Shown here one piece after another: positions 26,119 through 35,344 of a stretch of 61,365 nucleotides of DNA. A program made the position numbers and the translations under genes. Within the stretch, counting starts at the first letter, position 1; the number at the start of each line of letters is the position of its first letter. The stretch spans positions 1-61,365 of the forward strand of contig CAKPYV010000011.1 of the NCBI GenBank assembly GCA_934203205.1. The letters run 5' to 3'. A model generated the notes under the pieces. It was given only the letters and a program-made list of their open reading frames with translations, was not told where the DNA came from and ran no database searches. The stretch comes from an uncultured Anaerovibrio sp. Lineage in GTDB: Bacteria > Bacillota > Negativicutes > Selenomonadales > Selenomonadaceae.

Positions 26119-27150
26119 GTGAGGATTGCAGTTGATGCAATGGGAGGCGATTATGCACCTGGGCAGATTGTGCTGGGTGCGATAGAGGCCGTCCACAAAT
26201 ATGAAGAATGTGAAATAGTTTTGGTTGGCGATCAGGAGAAGATTCAGGCTGAGCTGGACAAAAACGGCATCAAGAATGAGCCAAGATTGATTGTACAGCA
26301 TGCCAGTCAGGCTATAGAGATGGGTGAGCATCCTGTGGAGGCCATCCGTCATAAAAAGGATGCCAGCTTGGTAGTAGCTACCAAATTGGTTAAGACTGGT
26401 GACTGCGATGGCGTTGTGTCAGCAGGCAGTACCGGAGCTGCTACTGTAGCAGCCAAGATGTTTCTAAAGATGATTAAGGGCATTGATCGACCATCTATTG
26501 CTACCCCTTTGCCCTCCACCCATGGCGTAGCCCTGCTTTTGGATTCAGGTGCTATTGTGGATTCCAAACCCAGGGATCTGACTGAAATGGCCATGATGGG
26601 TTCCATTTTTAGTAAATATGTTTATGGCTTGGAGAATCCTACTGTTGGTTTGTTGAATATCGGCGAGGAGGAAACCAAGGGCAATAAGAAGGTTCAGGCC
26701 ACCTATCCTATGCTGAAGCAGGCCAAGGATGTGAATTTTATCGGCAATATTGAGGGCCGTGATATTCCTACTGGCAAGGCAGATGTTGTAATTTGTGATG
26801 GATTTGTTGGCAATATTGTGCTAAAATTTGCAGAAGGGTTGGCTGTAACTTTGTTCCAGCTAATCAAGGATGCAATTAAACAAGGAGGCATTTTTGCCAA
26901 GCTAGGTGCAGTGCTGGTTATGCCGGCATTGAAAAAGTTAGGCAAGCGACTGGATGTTTCCGAATATGGCGGTGCACCCCTTTTGGGTGTTAACGGCTGT
27001 TGTATTATATGTCATGGTTCTTCCAACGCTAAGGCTATATGCAGTGCTATCGGCGTTGCTATAGAGTGCGTAAGGAATGATGTTACGGGGCATATCCGTG
27101 ACAGTATCGCAGAGGAGGAGTTGCTAGCGAATGACAGCGAAACTTTGTAA
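26119..27150 (+). CDS. plsX: Phosphate acyltransferase PlsX
   Basis: PlsX (343 residues) turns acyl-ACP into acyl-phosphate for PlsY, the first step of phospholipid acylation. Seen: the N-terminal MRIAVDAMGGDYAPG, SAGSTGAATVAA, NIGEEETKGN, and GFVGNIVLKFAEG. GTG start after TAGGAGG. Its end overlaps the fabH start by 20 bp, indicating translational coupling. Confidence 0.95.
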   Translation: MRIAVDAMGGDYAPGQIVLGAIEAVHKYEECEIVLVGDQEKIQAELDKNGIKNEPRLIVQHASQAIEMGEHPVEAIRHKKDASLVVATKLVKTGDCDGVVSAGSTGAATVAAKMFLKMIKGIDRPSIATPLPSTHGVALLLDSGAIVDSKPRDLTEMAMMGSIFSKYVYGLENPTVGLLNIGEEETKGNKKVQATYPMLKQAKDVNFIGNIEGRDIPTGKADVVICDGFVGNIVLKFAEGLAVTLFQLIKDAIKQGGIFAKLGAVLVMPALKKLGKRLDVSEYGGAPLLGVNGCCIICHGSSNAKAICSAIGVAIECVRNDVTGHIRDSIAEEELLANDSETL

Positions 27151-28135
27151 TGCAGGTATTCTGGGAACTGGCTTTTATGTTCCTGAGAAAATAATGACCA
27201 ATGCAGATCTGGAGAAGATTGTAGAAACCAGTGATGAATGGATTGTAGAGAGAACCGGTATCAAGGAGCGTCGTATAGCTGAGGATAATCAGCCTATGTC
27301 TGATCTGGCTCTAAGAGCAGCTAAGGATGCTTTGGCTGATGCCGGCGTAGCTGCTGAGGATTTGGATTTAATCATTGTGGCTACTTTGACCTCTGATAGA
27401 ATTATTCCGTCTACTGCATGTATGATTCAGAATCTTTTAGGGGCCAACCATGCGGCAGCTTTTGATTTGTCTGCAGCCTGCTCCGGATTTGCTTATGCTG
27501 CCAGCGTGGCAGCCCAGTTTATTGAGACTGGTGCTTATAAGAAGGCGCTGGTAATTGGTGCAGAGACTCTTTCCAAGTACATTAACTGGGAAGATCGTAA
27601 TACCTGTGTATTATTTGGTGATGGTGCTGGTGCAGCTGTGCTGGGACAGGTTGAGGAAGGCTATGGTATTCTTAGCTTTGATCTGGGCAGTGATGGTTCT
27701 GGCGGGGATGCCATCCAGATTCCTTCCAGTGGCAGCTTGATGCCTGTTAGCAAGGAGTCCATTGATCAGAAGCTGAATCTGATTCACATGAATGGCCGGG
27801 ATGTATTCAAATTTGCTGTTAAGGCAATGGGCAAGACAGTCAAAAATTCCTTGGCAAAGATTGATATGCCACAGGAGAAGATTGACTGGCTGGTGCCTCA
27901 TCAGGCTAATATCCGCATTATTGAATCTGCAGCTAAGCGTTTGTCCATGCCTATGGATAAGGTAATTGTGAATATTCACAAATATGGTAATATGTCAGCG
28001 GCATGTATTCCTATTGCGCTGGCAGAGGCTGCTGCAGCCAAGCGGTTTAAAAAGGGAGACATCATAGCACTGTCTGGTTTTGGTGCAGGCTTGACATGGG
28101 CCTCCTGCATTATCAGATGGTCTAAGGAGGATTAA
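27131..28135 (+). CDS. fabH: Beta-ketoacyl-ACP synthase III
   Basis: FabH (334 residues) starts fatty-acid synthesis by condensing an acyl-CoA with malonyl-ACP. Seen: the active-site Cys in SAACSGFAYA, the His in WLVPHQANIRI, and the Asn in NIHKYGNMSAA. A typical N terminus (GILGTGFYVPEKIMTN) is present. It sits in the FapR-headed operon between plsX and fabK. Confidence 0.96.
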   Translation: MTAKLCNAGILGTGFYVPEKIMTNADLEKIVETSDEWIVERTGIKERRIAEDNQPMSDLALRAAKDALADAGVAAEDLDLIIVATLTSDRIIPSTACMIQNLLGANHAAAFDLSAACSGFAYAASVAAQFIETGAYKKALVIGAETLSKYINWEDRNTCVLFGDGAGAAVLGQVEEGYGILSFDLGSDGSGGDAIQIPSSGSLMPVSKESIDQKLNLIHMNGRDVFKFAVKAMGKTVKNSLAKIDMPQEKIDWLVPHQANIRIIESAAKRLSMPMDKVIVNIHKYGNMSAACIPIALAEAAAAKRFKKGDIIALSGFGAGLTWASCIIRWSKED

Positions 28136-28136
28136 G

Positions 28137-29084
28137 ATGTTTGAACAAAATCCAATATGTAAATTATTAAATATTAAATATCCTATATTCCAGGGCGGTA
28201 TGGCCTGGATTGGTACTGCTGAGCTGGCTTCTGCGGTATCCAATGCTGGCGGCCTTGGTATTATTGGTGCTGGCCATATGCCTCCAGATCTTCTGCGGGC
28301 AGAGATTCAGAAGGCTAAGAAATGGACTGACAAGCCATTTGGCGTAAACATCATGCTGATGTCTCCTTTTGTCAAAGAGGTTATGGAAGTAGTAATTGAT
28401 GAGCGTGTAGCTGTGGTTACTACTGGTGCAGGCAATCCTGCTGAGTACCTGCCAGCTTTGAAGGAAGTAGGTACCAAGGTTATCCCTGTAGTAGCTTCTG
28501 TTGCCTTGGCTAAGCGTTTGGTACGTTCCGGCGTAGATGCTGTTATTGCAGAGGGTACTGAGTCCGGTGGCCATGTAGGCGAGATTACTACTATGGCTTT
28601 GATTCCACAGGTAGTAGATGCTGTAGATGTACCTGTTATTGGTGCCGGCGGTATTGGTGATTCCCGTGGTATTATGGCAGCTTTTGCTCTAGGAGCTTCT
28701 GCTGTACAGATGGGCTCCCGCTTTGTGGTATCTGAGGAGTGTATTGCTCATCCAAATTACAAGAATTTGGTTTTGAAAGCCAAGGACCGTTCCACTGTTG
28801 TTACTGGTCGTTCCACTGGCCATCCTGTTCGCGTTCTGGCTAACAAGATGACTCGTGAGTATGCAGAAATGGAAAGCCACAATGCTTCCGTAGAAGAGTT
28901 GGAGAAATTTGGCGCAGGCCGTTTGAATCTGGCTACCCATAAGGGTGATGTGGAGAATGGTTCTGTCATGATTGGCCAGATTAGCGGTATGTTCCATGAG
29001 ATTAAGCCAGTTGCTACCATTATTGAGGAGCTGGTTGGCGGCATTCCAGCTGTAGGTGAAAGAGTTCACAATACATTAAAGTAA
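28137..29084 (+). CDS. fabK: Enoyl-ACP reductase II FabK
   Basis: FabK (315 residues) is the FMN-dependent enoyl-ACP reductase that replaces FabI in many Firmicutes. Seen: the N-terminal YPIFQGGMAWIGTAELA, EGTESGGHVG, VPVIGAGGIGDSRG and ALGASAVQMGSRF, the flavin/phosphate-binding barrel motifs. It follows fabH by 1 bp. A second, divergent homologue lies at 31232-32173; this copy is the closer match to FabK. Confidence 0.92.
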   Translation: MFEQNPICKLLNIKYPIFQGGMAWIGTAELASAVSNAGGLGIIGAGHMPPDLLRAEIQKAKKWTDKPFGVNIMLMSPFVKEVMEVVIDERVAVVTTGAGNPAEYLPALKEVGTKVIPVVASVALAKRLVRSGVDAVIAEGTESGGHVGEITTMALIPQVVDAVDVPVIGAGGIGDSRGIMAAFALGASAVQMGSRFVVSEECIAHPNYKNLVLKAKDRSTVVTGRSTGHPVRVLANKMTREYAEMESHNASVEELEKFGAGRLNLATHKGDVENGSVMIGQISGMFHEIKPVATIIEELVGGIPAVGERVHNTLK

Positions 29085-29112
29085 TTTTTCTATAGATTAC
29101 CAATTATCATAA

Positions 29113-29160
29113 GGGAGTGCTTTTAGGGATTATAGCTCCCGGCCTATCTTTGAGGGTAGG
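29113..29160 (+). other. Two tandem hairpins between fabK and fabD
   Basis: GGGAGTGCT with AGCTCCC, then CCTATC with GGGTAGG, form two adjacent stems in the 101-bp gap. Neither ends in a T tract, so they are more likely RNA-processing or stability elements than terminators. Confidence 0.4.
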
Positions 29161-29185
29161 TTGATGTAAGAAGAAAGAGGTAAAA

Positions 29186-30127
29186 ATGAGTAAATTAGCT
29201 TTTGTATTCCCAGGACAGGGTGCACAGAAGGTTGGCATGGGCAAGGATTTCTATGACAACTATGATGTGGCAAAGAAGATGTTCAAGGAGGCCGATGAGG
29301 CTCTTGGCTATTCCATCATGAAGATGTGCTTCGAGGGGCCTGAGGAGGACCTGAAGCTGACTGCTAATACTCAGCCAGCTATTTTGACCATTAGCTGCAT
29401 TGCCAATGAGATTTTGAAAGAAAATGGCATTCAGCCAGAGATTACCGGTGGTCATAGCCTGGGTGAATATTCTGCTCTGGTGGCAGCTGGCGTTCTGAAC
29501 TTCCAGGATGCAGTTGCTCTGGTACACAAAAGAGGTTCCTACATGCAGGAGGCTGTACCTGTAGGAGAGGGCGGCATGGCTGCTATTATCGGTGTGGATC
29601 GTGATAAGATTGTAGAGGTTTGTCAGCAGGTTTCTGCTGAAAGCCCTGTTCAGGCCGTAAACTTCAATTGCCCTGGCCAGATCGTTATTGCTGGTGCCAC
29701 CAAGGGTGTAGAGCTGGCTGTAGAGGAGCTGAAGGCAGCAGGTGCTAAGAAGGCTGTTATCCTGCCAGTAAGTGCTCCATTCCATAGCACTCTTATGAAG
29801 CCTGCTGCTGAAAAGCTGGCTGTAGAGCTGGATAAGGTTACCATTTCCGATGCTAAGATTCCTGTAGTAGCCAATGTAAGTGCTGAGATTCTTACCAAGG
29901 CTGAGGATATCAAGGCTAGCTTGGTAGCTCAGGCTGCCAGCCCTGTACTGTGGGAGGATTGTGTTGCTCGCATGAAGGAGTTTGGTGCTGACCTACTGTT
30001 GGAAGCAGGTCCTGGCAAAACTCTTTGTGGGTTCAATCGCCGTATTGATAAGACCATTAAGAGTCTTAATGTAGAAGATGTAGCATCTTTGGAAAAATCT
30101 CTTGACTATTTCAAGGAGGTTCGCTAA
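29186..30127 (+). CDS. fabD: Malonyl-CoA-ACP transacylase
   Basis: FabD (313 residues) moves malonyl groups from CoA to ACP. Seen: FVFPGQGAQKVGMG, the catalytic Ser in GGHSLGEYSALVAAG, the His in SAPFHSTLMKPA, and a C-terminal EAGPGKTLCGFN. Codon use is moderately biased. It overlaps the ribosome-binding site of fabG. Confidence 0.96.
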   Translation: MSKLAFVFPGQGAQKVGMGKDFYDNYDVAKKMFKEADEALGYSIMKMCFEGPEEDLKLTANTQPAILTISCIANEILKENGIQPEITGGHSLGEYSALVAAGVLNFQDAVALVHKRGSYMQEAVPVGEGGMAAIIGVDRDKIVEVCQQVSAESPVQAVNFNCPGQIVIAGATKGVELAVEELKAAGAKKAVILPVSAPFHSTLMKPAAEKLAVELDKVTISDAKIPVVANVSAEILTKAEDIKASLVAQAASPVLWEDCVARMKEFGADLLLEAGPGKTLCGFNRRIDKTIKSLNVEDVASLEKSLDYFKEVR

Positions 30128-30128
30128 T

Positions 30129-30872
30129 ATGCTTTTAGAGGGTAAAGTTGCGCTGGTAACAGGAGCCTCTCGTGGCATAGGCCGGGCCATTGCTTTGCGT
30201 CTAGCTCAAGAGGGAGCTGCTGTAGCTATTAACTACGCAGGTAATACTGCTGCTGCCGAAGAGGTAAAATCTATGATTGAGGCTCAGGGTGGCAAGGCGA
30301 TTATTGTTCAGGCTGATGTATCTGATGGCCAGGCTGTAGATGCTATGATTAAAACCGTAGTAGATGAATTAGGCGGCTTAGATATATTGGTGAACAATGC
30401 AGGCATTACCAGAGATAATCTGTTGATGCGGATGAAGGAAGAGGATTGGGATGCTGTTCTCAATACTAACCTGAAGAGCGCATATTATTGCACCAAGGCT
30501 GTAACCAAGTTGATGATGAAGAAGCGTTATGGCCGTATTGTAAATATGACTTCTGTAGTTGGTCTTACCGGCAATATCAGCCAGGCCAATTACGCAGCTG
30601 CCAAGGCAGGACTGATTGGATTCTCCAAGTCCATGGCCAAGGAGCTGTCCAGCCGCGGTATTACTGTGAATATGGTAGCACCAGGCTTTATTGAAACCGA
30701 CATGACTGCTGTTCTTTCCGATAAGGTAAAGGAGGCTATGGTGGCAGGCATTCCTATGGGACGTCCTGGTAAGCCAGAGGATGTAGCCAATGCAGTATTG
30801 TTCCTGGTTTCTGATTGTGCATCTTATGTTACAGGCCAGGTCATCAACGTTGATGGTGGCATGGTTATGTAA
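30129..30872 (+). CDS. fabG: 3-oxoacyl-ACP reductase FabG
   Basis: FabG (247 residues from the ATG at 30129, after AAGGAGG) reduces 3-oxoacyl-ACP with NADPH. Seen: the Rossmann motif TGASRGIGRA, the NNAG loop, and the catalytic Ser (MTSVVG), Tyr and Lys (YAAAKAG). The C-terminal GQVINVDGGMVM is canonical. It sits in the fab operon between fabD and acpP. Confidence 0.95.
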   Translation: MLLEGKVALVTGASRGIGRAIALRLAQEGAAVAINYAGNTAAAEEVKSMIEAQGGKAIIVQADVSDGQAVDAMIKTVVDELGGLDILVNNAGITRDNLLMRMKEEDWDAVLNTNLKSAYYCTKAVTKLMMKKRYGRIVNMTSVVGLTGNISQANYAAAKAGLIGFSKSMAKELSSRGITVNMVAPGFIETDMTAVLSDKVKEAMVAGIPMGRPGKPEDVANAVLFLVSDCASYVTGQVINVDGGMVM

Positions 30873-30913
30873 TAAAGATATATAGAGACCTGTTAAGAGG
30901 AGGTGAAACACAC

Positions 30914-31144
30914 ATGTCTACTTTTGAGAAAGTAAGAGATATCGTAGTTGATCAGTTGGGCGTTGAGCCAGACGAGGTTGCTATCGAGTCTACCTTTATT
31001 GATGACCTGGGTGCTGATTCCCTGGATATCGTAGAGCTCATTATGGCCTTCGAGGAGGAGTTCGGTATCGAGATTCCTGATGAGGCTGCAGAGAAGATTA
31101 AGACCGTTCAGGACGTTGTTTCCTACATTGACCAGAACAAATAA
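30914..31144 (+). CDS. acpP: Acyl carrier protein
   Basis: ACP (76 residues) carries growing acyl chains on 4'-phosphopantetheine attached to the Ser of DLGADSLDIVEL. It has the usual acidic composition and strong codon bias, with AAGAGGAGGTG upstream. It is followed by a hairpin that may let acpP be transcribed in excess of the genes after it. Confidence 0.97.
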   Translation: MSTFEKVRDIVVDQLGVEPDEVAIESTFIDDLGADSLDIVELIMAFEEEFGIEIPDEAAEKIKTVQDVVSYIDQNK

Positions 31145-31162
31145 TTAGTGTCTTACCTTTGG

Positions 31163-31194
31163 GAAAGTCCCGTGATGTATTTCGCGGGATTTTC
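31163..31194 (+). terminator. Hairpin after acpP (possible attenuator)
   Basis: GAAAGTCCCG pairs with CGGGATTTTC (one G-U pair) 18 bp after acpP. The 3' T tract is short. It may reduce read-through into the FabK-like gene. Confidence 0.5.
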
Positions 31195-31231
31195 TGACAA
31201 AGGCAAGTGGCCTAAGAATGGAGGAATAAGT

Positions 31232-32173
31232 TTGAAGCTTCCTGAACTAAAAATTGGTACTAAGATTGCAAGGGTTCCAATTATGCAGGGTGGTATGGCT
31301 ATTCGTTTGTCCACTGGTGCTTTGGCTGCCGCTGTGGCCAATCAGGGTGGAATAGGCTTGATTGCTGCTTCTGGCATGAGCCCACAGGAACTCCGTTATG
31401 AAATCAGGATGGCTCGGTCACTGTCCAAGGGTGTTATTGGTATCAACATCATGTTTGCGGCAAAGAAATTTGCTGAAATGGTTAATACAGCCATTGATGA
31501 AGGTATCGACCTTGTAGTGGCAGGTGCAGGCTTTTCAAGGGATATTTTTGCCTTGGGCAAGGCTTCCGGTACGCCGGTGGTTCCAATTGTATCATCAGTA
31601 AAATTAGCGAAAATTTCTCAGCGTCTTGGCGCAGCTGCCATTGTGGTAGAGGGCAAGGAGGCAGGAGGACATCTAGGCACAGACCAGTCTATCAAGGAAA
31701 TTATTCCTGATATTGTGGCAGCTGTGGATATTCCTGTTATTGCCGCCGGTGGCATTCTGCATGGTCAGGATATTGCTGATTTAATAAACATGGGTGTAAG
31801 CGGTGTCCAGATGGGCTCCCGTTTTGCCGCCAGTGTAGAGGCTAATAGCGCCCCTGCCTTAAAGAATTTCTATCTCAAGGCTAAGCCAGAGGATGTAGTG
31901 GTTATCCACAGCCCTGTAGGTTTGCCTGGCCGTGCAGTTCGCAATCCGTGGGCCGAGCGCATCATGGAAGGTCCTGTACCGCCAACTAAGTGTGACAACT
32001 GTCTCAAGGCCTGCAAGCATAATTTCTGTATTATCCGTGCTCTGAGCCGTGCTCAGCAGGGTGATGTGGAAACAGGTCTTGTATTTACCGGCGAGTATCT
32101 GCCTACAATCGACAAGATTTTGACTGTGAAGGAAATCTTCCAGCAGCTTCAGGCAGAGCTGGCAGATATTTAA
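31232..32173 (+). CDS. FabK-like/nitronate monooxygenase family flavoprotein
   Basis: The TTG at 31232, seven bases after GGAGG, gives 313 residues, the usual family length; a GTG at 31148 would translate through the acpP hairpin. Barrel motifs match the FabK/NPD family: VPIMQGGMAIRLSTG, VEGKEAGGHLG, VPVIAAGGILHGQD and MGVSGVQMGSRF. Unlike FabK it has a C-terminal cysteine cluster, CDNCLKACKHNFC, typical of a clade annotated as nitronate monooxygenase. Lying inside the fab operon it may be a second enoyl-ACP reductase or a flavin oxidase protecting lipid metabolism. The sequence does not decide. Confidence 0.8.
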   Translation: MKLPELKIGTKIARVPIMQGGMAIRLSTGALAAAVANQGGIGLIAASGMSPQELRYEIRMARSLSKGVIGINIMFAAKKFAEMVNTAIDEGIDLVVAGAGFSRDIFALGKASGTPVVPIVSSVKLAKISQRLGAAAIVVEGKEAGGHLGTDQSIKEIIPDIVAAVDIPVIAAGGILHGQDIADLINMGVSGVQMGSRFAASVEANSAPALKNFYLKAKPEDVVVIHSPVGLPGRAVRNPWAERIMEGPVPPTKCDNCLKACKHNFCIIRALSRAQQGDVETGLVFTGEYLPTIDKILTVKEIFQQLQAELADI

Positions 32174-32199
32174 TTTGAATAAATTGAGAGGTGTTATTT

Positions 32200-33444
32200 T
32201 TGTCTAATCGCGTTGTTATTACCGGTCTGGGCGTTGTAAGCCCTGTAGGTATCGGCAAAGAGGCATTCTGGGATGCCATGATGTCCGGAAAAAATGGTAT
32301 TGATAAAATTACCCGCTTCGATGCAGCAGAGTACAAGGCACAGATTGCCGGCGAGGTTAAGGATTTTGACCCAGCCGATTATATGGACAAGAAGGAATCC
32401 AAGCGTATTGATCGTTATGCTCAGTTTGCTATGGCAGCAGCTAAGCTGGCTGTTGAGGATGCCAAGCTGGATCTGGAGCAGGAAAATCTGGAAAGAATCG
32501 GTACTTTCGTAGGCAGCGGTATTGGCGGCATTGAGACCATGCATGGCCAGTATGAGAAGCTGTTTGACAAGGGACCTTCCCGTATCAGCCCATTCTTCAT
32601 TCCTATGATGATTGGCAATATGGCTGCTGGCCATGTATCCATTGCCTTTGGCTTGAAGGGGCCAAGCAGCTGTGTTGTAACTGCCTGTGCTACTGGTACC
32701 AATAATATTGGTGATGCTTTCCGTGTATTGCAGCGTGGTGATGCAGATGTAATGTTGGCAGGCGGTACTGAAGCAAGTATTTCTCCTGCTGCTGTAGCAG
32801 GCTTCTGTGCTATGAAGGCTTTGTGCATGGACCACAATGATGATCCAGCTCATGCTTCCCGTCCATTTGACGCCAACCGTAGCGGATTTGTTATGGGCGA
32901 GGGCTCTGGTATTGTTGTTCTGGAGACTTTGGAGCATGCTGAGAAGCGTGGTGCTCATATCTACGCAGAGGTTGTAGGCTATGGCTCTAACTCTGATGCA
33001 TATCATATTACCAGCCCAGCTCCTCATGGCGAGCTGCAGGCTAAGTGTATGGCATTGGCCTTGAAGGATGCAGGCTTGGAGCCAGCAGAGGTTGATTATG
33101 TAAATGCTCATGGTACTTCCACTCATTTGAATGATCAGGGTGAGACTGAGGCTATCAAGACTGTATGGGGCGAGGCTGCTAAGGATGTGTCCGTAAGCTC
33201 CATTAAGTCCATGACTGGTCACCTCTTAGGTGCTGCCGGTGGTGTAGAGGCTATTGCTACTGCTTTGTCTGTAGAGAATGATATGTTGCCTCCTACTATA
33301 AACTATGAGACTCCAGATGAGGGCCTGGATTTGGATTATGTACCAAATAAGGCTAAGGCTAAGACTGTTCGTGCCGCTATTTCCAATAACTTTGGTTTTG
33401 GTGGGCACAATGCTTGTCTGGTGCTGAAGAAATACGCAAAATAA
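32200..33444 (+). CDS. fabF: Beta-ketoacyl-ACP synthase II FabF
   Basis: FabF (414 residues) elongates acyl-ACP with malonyl-ACP. The TTG at 32200 (MSNRVVITGLG) lies seven bases after GAGAGGTG; the GTG at 32191 overlaps the ribosome site. Catalytic triad seen: Cys in TACATGTNN, His in NAHGTSTHLND and His in SIKSMTGHLLGAAGG. C-terminal NFGFGGHNACLV is canonical. FabF is the only elongating condensing enzyme in the cluster. Confidence 0.95.
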   Translation: MSNRVVITGLGVVSPVGIGKEAFWDAMMSGKNGIDKITRFDAAEYKAQIAGEVKDFDPADYMDKKESKRIDRYAQFAMAAAKLAVEDAKLDLEQENLERIGTFVGSGIGGIETMHGQYEKLFDKGPSRISPFFIPMMIGNMAAGHVSIAFGLKGPSSCVVTACATGTNNIGDAFRVLQRGDADVMLAGGTEASISPAAVAGFCAMKALCMDHNDDPAHASRPFDANRSGFVMGEGSGIVVLETLEHAEKRGAHIYAEVVGYGSNSDAYHITSPAPHGELQAKCMALALKDAGLEPAEVDYVNAHGTSTHLNDQGETEAIKTVWGEAAKDVSVSSIKSMTGHLLGAAGGVEAIATALSVENDMLPPTINYETPDEGLDLDYVPNKAKAKTVRAAISNNFGFGGHNACLVLKKYAK

Positions 33445-33469
33445 TTAAATATAAGGAAATGAATTAGAG

Positions 33470-34231
33470 TTGAAGTGTTTTATTATGAATGATCGAGTAA
33501 ATGATCGGATTACAGCTGAACGCCGTCGTCGTTTGGAGGAACTATCCAGACGATTGGGAGTGAGTTTTCGGCACATCGGCTGGCTACATCAGGCCTTGAC
33601 TCATACCTCTTATGCCAATGAGGCTAGAACCAAGGTACAGCATAATGAGCGCTTGGAATTCTTGGGGGATGCGGTGCTGGAGCTTGCTATCAGCACCTAT
33701 CTCTTTAATCATTTTCCTGGACTTCCTGAGGGTGATCTGACAAAGGCCAGGGCAGCGGTGGTATGTGAAGCCAGCCTGTCCAGCAGGGCAGCGGAGCTGC
33801 ATTTGGGAGATTACCTGTTGTTAGGACATGGAGAGCAGACATCCGGCGGACGTAGGCGGTCATCTATTTTGGAGGATGCCTTTGAATCTGTGATTGGTGC
33901 TATTTACATGGATCAGGGCTGGGAAAAGGCCCAGAACTATGTATTGAGACAGTTGGAAGATCATCTCAACAAGGTTGAGGATGGCAGCACCAAGGTCAGG
34001 GATTACAAGACCATGTTGCAGGAACTGGTACAGCGCAAGGCAGATAGCCATGTGGTATATGAGCTTTTGTGTGCCAGCGGGCCTGACCATGCCAAGGTGT
34101 TTGAATTTGCTGTGAAGCTTAATAACGAAGTTTTAGGAACAGGTAAGGGTCCAAGTAAAAAGGCGGCTGAACAACAGGCAGCTCGCCAAGCTTTAGAAAT
34201 TTTGAATAAACGTATAAAAAAAGAAGCATAA
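33470..34231 (+). CDS. rnc: Ribonuclease III
   Basis: RNase III (253 residues) cuts double-stranded RNA in rRNA and mRNA processing. Seen: the signature HNERLEFLGDAVLELAIS, the second catalytic cluster EDAFESVIGAIYMDQG, and a C-terminal dsRNA-binding domain ending in GPSKKAAEQQAARQAL. The start is uncertain: TTG at 33470 (AGGA 12 bases upstream) or ATG at 33485. It is commonly the last gene after acpP-fabF in Firmicutes. Confidence 0.95.
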   Translation: MKCFIMNDRVNDRITAERRRRLEELSRRLGVSFRHIGWLHQALTHTSYANEARTKVQHNERLEFLGDAVLELAISTYLFNHFPGLPEGDLTKARAAVVCEASLSSRAAELHLGDYLLLGHGEQTSGGRRRSSILEDAFESVIGAIYMDQGWEKAQNYVLRQLEDHLNKVEDGSTKVRDYKTMLQELVQRKADSHVVYELLCASGPDHAKVFEFAVKLNNEVLGTGKGPSKKAAEQQAARQALEILNKRIKKEA

Positions 34232-34245
34232 TTGCTTCTTTTTTT
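34216..34245 (+). terminator. Terminator of the fatty-acid operon
   Basis: AAAAAAAGAAGCA pairs with TGCTTCTTTTTTT around a 4-nt loop. The rnc stop codon lies within the loop region. Confidence 0.85.
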
Positions 34246-34328
34246 GTATAATGAAATAAATTGATATTTTAGAGAAGCTGGCAATGTAAAAGGATTCTCT
34301 TTAGTAAAGATGATTAGGAGCGATGTAT

Positions 34329-35141
34329 ATGAAGAAATTGATTATGCTGGGAACTGGCAACGCGATGGTAACAAAGATTTTTAACACTTGTTTTTTGATT
34401 GAACTGCCTGATGGAGAGCTGTTTATGACAGATGCAGGCGGCGGCAACGGTATTTTGCGCCAGATGGAGCAGGCTGAAGCAGATTATAGCCGTATTCATC
34501 ATATGTTTGTTACCCACGGTCATACCGATCATATTCTAGGTGTAGTGTGGATGATTCGCAAAATAGCCTCTCTGATGAATGGTGGCAAATATGAGGGGCA
34601 GCTGCATATTTATTGTCATGATGTAGTGGCAGATATGCTGAATACCATGTGTACCATGATGTTGAAGAAAAAGGATTTGGCTAATTTAGGCAGAGATATT
34701 CTCATTCATGAGGTAAAGGATGGTCAGGTGGTGGAACTGCCACAGCTGAAGCTGACAGCCTTTGATATTTTCTCCACCAAGGCCAAGCAGTTTGGCTATC
34801 GCATGGAATTTGCTGATGATGGTCAGGTGCTGACCTGTCTTGGTGATGAGCCTTATAATCCTAAATGTATTCAGTACGCCCAGGGCGTGGATTGGCTTTT
34901 GTCTGAGGCCTTCTGCAAATACGGGGATAGGGACAGATTCAAGCCTTATGAGAAAAATCACAGTACCTCCAAAGAGGCCGGAGAACTGGCTCAGGAGCTG
35001 GGGGTAAAGAATGTGGTGCTTTATCATACTGAGGATAAAACCTTGGCTACCCGCAAGGAAGAATATGGGGCAGAATGCAGCAAATATTTCCAGGGCAATG
35101 TCTATGTGCCAGAGGATTTAGAGGTTATTGATTTAGGATAA
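34329..35141 (+). CDS. MBL-fold metallohydrolase (RNase Z-like)
   Basis: The second of two ATGs (34329) is eight bases after AGGAG and gives 270 residues. Seen: the N-terminal KKLIMLGTGNAMVTKIFNTC typical of RNase Z/arylsulfatase-like hydrolases, the metal-binding THGHTDH near residue 60, and later GDEP and HSTSKEAGELA with downstream His residues. RNase Z proper usually has a longer exosite region, so a general metal-dependent hydrolase is the safe call. It is monocistronic between rnc and acrA. Confidence 0.8.
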   Translation: MKKLIMLGTGNAMVTKIFNTCFLIELPDGELFMTDAGGGNGILRQMEQAEADYSRIHHMFVTHGHTDHILGVVWMIRKIASLMNGGKYEGQLHIYCHDVVADMLNTMCTMMLKKKDLANLGRDILIHEVKDGQVVELPQLKLTAFDIFSTKAKQFGYRMEFADDGQVLTCLGDEPYNPKCIQYAQGVDWLLSEAFCKYGDRDRFKPYEKNHSTSKEAGELAQELGVKNVVLYHTEDKTLATRKEEYGAECSKYFQGNVYVPEDLEVIDLG

Positions 35142-35255
35142 ACCTTTGAAATTTTATGCCTTATATGGTATGGGAAGGTAATCTATATCTTTACAAGTTT
35201 TTTTCATAATGAATACGTATACTATACTGTGGCTTCATGAATCCCATATATTGTG

Positions 35256-35284
35256 TTGACTTTTACCATGGACGAATGTATCAT
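35256..35284 (+). promoter_or_regulatory. Promoter of acrAB
   Basis: TTGACT (35256-35261), a 17-bp spacer and TATCAT (35279-35284) lie about 60 bp before acrA. Just upstream, 35211-35230 contains the palindromic run TACGTATAC, a possible regulator site. No regulator gene is adjacent. Confidence 0.6.
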
Positions 35285-35344
35285 GTATGGGGATGTATGT
35301 TTTTATTTTATGTTGGATATATATTAATTAGGAGGTAGGTAGAT

